Under the pieces are notes generated by a model that searched no databases, was not told the DNA's origin, and saw only the letters and a program-made list of their open reading frames with translations. Of a stretch of DNA of 7,263 nt, positions 5,995 through 7,263 are shown piece after piece. Source of the DNA: Clostridiales bacterium (lineage in GTDB: Bacteria; Bacillota; Clostridia; Lachnospirales; Lachnospiraceae). Each line of letters begins with the position of its first letter. Positions within the stretch are counted from its first letter, which is position 1. The stretch is taken from assembly GCA_012512995.1 (NCBI GenBank), contig JAAZDA010000228.1:1-7263 (forward strand). Direction: 5' to 3'. The position numbers and the translations under genes are program-made.

Positions 5995-6799
5995 GAAAAT
6001 ACGCAATCTATTTGCCGCGCCATACCTCAGCTGGGCGATCATATTCATAATCGTTCCGCTTGTCATGGTAATCTGGTATGGCTTTACCGACAGCGACGGA
6101 GCGCTTACTTTTGCAAATATAGCTTCAATAGCCAGGCCTGAGTTCATGAAATCTCTTGGCCTCTCTCTTCTGCTGTCCCTGATAAGCACTATGCTTTGTC
6201 TCATCATTGCATATCCGCTGTGTATGATCCTCACAGAAAAGAAGGCAGGAAAGGCCGGCGTTGTAATACTGCTCTTTATCCTTCCGATGTGGATGAATAC
6301 GCTTCTTCGCACAATGGCATGGCAGACCATTCTTGAGAAAACAGGTATTCTCAATACTTTTCTAAATTTCATCCATCTGCCTTCTATATATATCATCAAC
6401 AAGCCACAGGCGATCATCATAGGCATGGTCTATAATTTCCTGCCATACATGGTGCTGCCGCTTTACACAGCGCTCTCAAGGATAGACGACAGTGTAATAA
6501 ATGCAGCAAGAGACCTCGGGGCAAACAAATTTCAGACATTTCTTCACGTCACTCTTCCGCTCTCCATACCAGGAATAATAAGCGGAATAACGATGGTTTT
6601 CATACCTGCTCTCACGACATTTGTTTTGAGTCAGATGCTGGGCGGCAACAAGATACTGCTCATAGGTAATATCATCGAGCAGGAATTCACTCAGGCTTAT
6701 GACTGGCACCTTGGCAGCGGACTTTCGATCATATTGATGGTATTCATTATAATAAATATGGTCGTCGAGGCCGCCTTTGACAAGAGTGATGAGCAGTGA
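5981..6799 (+). CDS. potB: Spermidine/putrescine ABC importer, permease subunit 1
   Basis: PotB is one of the two membrane subunits forming the polyamine channel and docks on PotA. The 272 residues (from 5981) are the usual length. About six hydrophobic segments are visible at roughly 13-33, 58-84, 92-108, 144-165, 197-220 and 247-265. LPMWMNTLLRTMAW (101-114) is characteristic of PotB. The cytoplasmic coupling (EAA) loop, INAARDLGANKFQTFLHVTL (173-192) ending in PLSIPG, makes contact with the ATPase. The N-terminus is short and positive (MIRTKKIRN), as expected for an inside end. The start overlaps the potA stop by 14 nt, suggesting translational coupling. An ATG at 5960 would add seven residues (MRRLRRK) but has no properly spaced ribosome site. 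potC follows after 27 nt. Confidence 0.93.
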   Translation: MIRTKKIRNLFAAPYLSWAIIFIIVPLVMVIWYGFTDSDGALTFANIASIARPEFMKSLGLSLLLSLISTMLCLIIAYPLCMILTEKKAGKAGVVILLFILPMWMNTLLRTMAWQTILEKTGILNTFLNFIHLPSIYIINKPQAIIIGMVYNFLPYMVLPLYTALSRIDDSVINAARDLGANKFQTFLHVTLPLSIPGIISGITMVFIPALTTFVLSQMLGGNKILLIGNIIEQEFTQAYDWHLGSGLSIILMVFIIINMVVEAAFDKSDEQ

Positions 6800-6826
6800 G
6801 CGACTTATGAAAGGAATGCTGACAAA

Positions 6827-7263
6827 ATGAGCAAGTTTCTTAAAAAGATATACGTAGTACTTATTGTCATCTTCATGTATGCGCCTATAGCTGTAATGAT
6901 CGTGCAGTCTTTCAATCAGAGCAAATCGCGCGGTCACTGGACGGGATTCACACTCGAATGGTACATCTCGCTCTTTTCAGATGAGTCCATCATGGCGGCG
7001 CTCAGAAATACCCTTACGATCGCGCTTCTTTCATCTCTTATAGCGACGGCCATCAGTCTCCTGGCCTGCCTTGCAATAAGACAGATGACAAAACATACGC
7101 GTGCCGTCGTTATGGGAATAACAAACATACCGATGCTGAACGCTGATATTGTGACAGGTATTTCAATGATGCTGCTGTTCTTAAGCCTTGGCATCAAATT
7201 CGGATATGGGTCAATACTGATTGCCCATATTACTTTCAATATTCCCTACGTAATACTTAACAT
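6827..7263 (+). CDS. potC: Spermidine/putrescine ABC importer, permease subunit 2, 3' end cut by window edge
   Basis: PotC is the second membrane subunit, pairing with PotB. I translated 145 complete codons from the ATG at 6827; the family is about 255-270 residues, so nearly half is missing. Visible are the N-terminal helix (about 8-27, IYVVLIVIFMYAPIAVMIV), the PotC-type stretch FTLEWYISLFSDESIMAALRN (41-61), a second helix at about 62-80, and IPMLNADIVTGISMMLLF (101-118), which matches the usual PotC segment before the third helix. The fragment ends in FNIPYVILN, shortly before the coupling loop would appear. AAGGA lies about 11 nt upstream. An ATG at 6807 opens only a seven-codon frame and is not used. 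potD, the binding protein, is expected downstream. Confidence 0.92.
   Translation, partial: MSKFLKKIYVVLIVIFMYAPIAVMIVQSFNQSKSRGHWTGFTLEWYISLFSDESIMAALRNTLTIALLSSLIATAISLLACLAIRQMTKHTRAVVMGITNIPMLNADIVTGISMMLLFLSLGIKFGYGSILIAHITFNIPYVILN

Noticed and set aside
5905..6426. A 173-codon open frame on the minus strand, antisense to potA/potB
   Set aside because: It mirrors potB hydrophobic codons, has no ribosome site, and resembles no family I know.
1..7263. Mobile element, defence system, CRISPR or biosynthetic island
   Set aside because: All genes are recognisable housekeeping or transport genes in normal operons. There are no terminal repeats, transposase, integrase or CRISPR-type repeats, and no evident shift in composition.

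Overview
The window looks like an ordinary chromosomal segment of a Gram-positive anaerobe of the Clostridia, most like Lachnospiraceae. The basis is protein style recognised by eye: the Tgt, the LeuB and the PotABC order resemble Lachnospiraceae proteins as I remember them. Shine-Dalgarno sequences are strong and the base composition is moderate. No database search was possible, so the family-level placement is an inference.

Left part (1-4743) is transcribed on the minus strand. Reading in the direction of transcription: a beta-propeller lactonase-family protein (4743-3670), chorismate synthase aroC (3652-2543), tRNA-guanine transglycosylase tgt (2522-1371) and the Sec accessory subunit yajC (1279-896), followed by a clear intrinsic terminator (873-849). 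Gaps of 17 and 20 nt make lactonase-aroC-tgt a likely single operon. yajC follows after 91 nt that hold an inverted repeat and a possible weak promoter. Beyond the terminator, on the same strand, lies leuB (818 to the left edge, C-terminus cut off), whose start codon is only 30 nt from the terminator.

The 150-nt gap at 4744-4893 separates the divergent lactonase and pot transcription units. It holds a 9-base A tract, a spaced dyad, short direct repeats and weak promoter-like sequences for both directions.

Right part (4894 to the right edge) is transcribed on the plus strand and encodes a polyamine-type ABC importer: ATPase potA, permease potB (overlapping potA by 14 nt) and permease potC (cut by the window end). 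The solute-binding protein potD would be expected just beyond the edge.

Functionally the window joins leucine synthesis (leuB), the last step of the shikimate pathway (aroC), tRNA wobble-base modification (tgt), protein export (yajC), a sugar-lactonase-like enzyme and polyamine uptake. Every gene is intact except the two cut by the window edges. I found no tRNA or rRNA gene, CRISPR array, insertion sequence or phage gene, and no convincing new system. The items worth a second look are regulatory sites, start-codon choices and substrate specificity.
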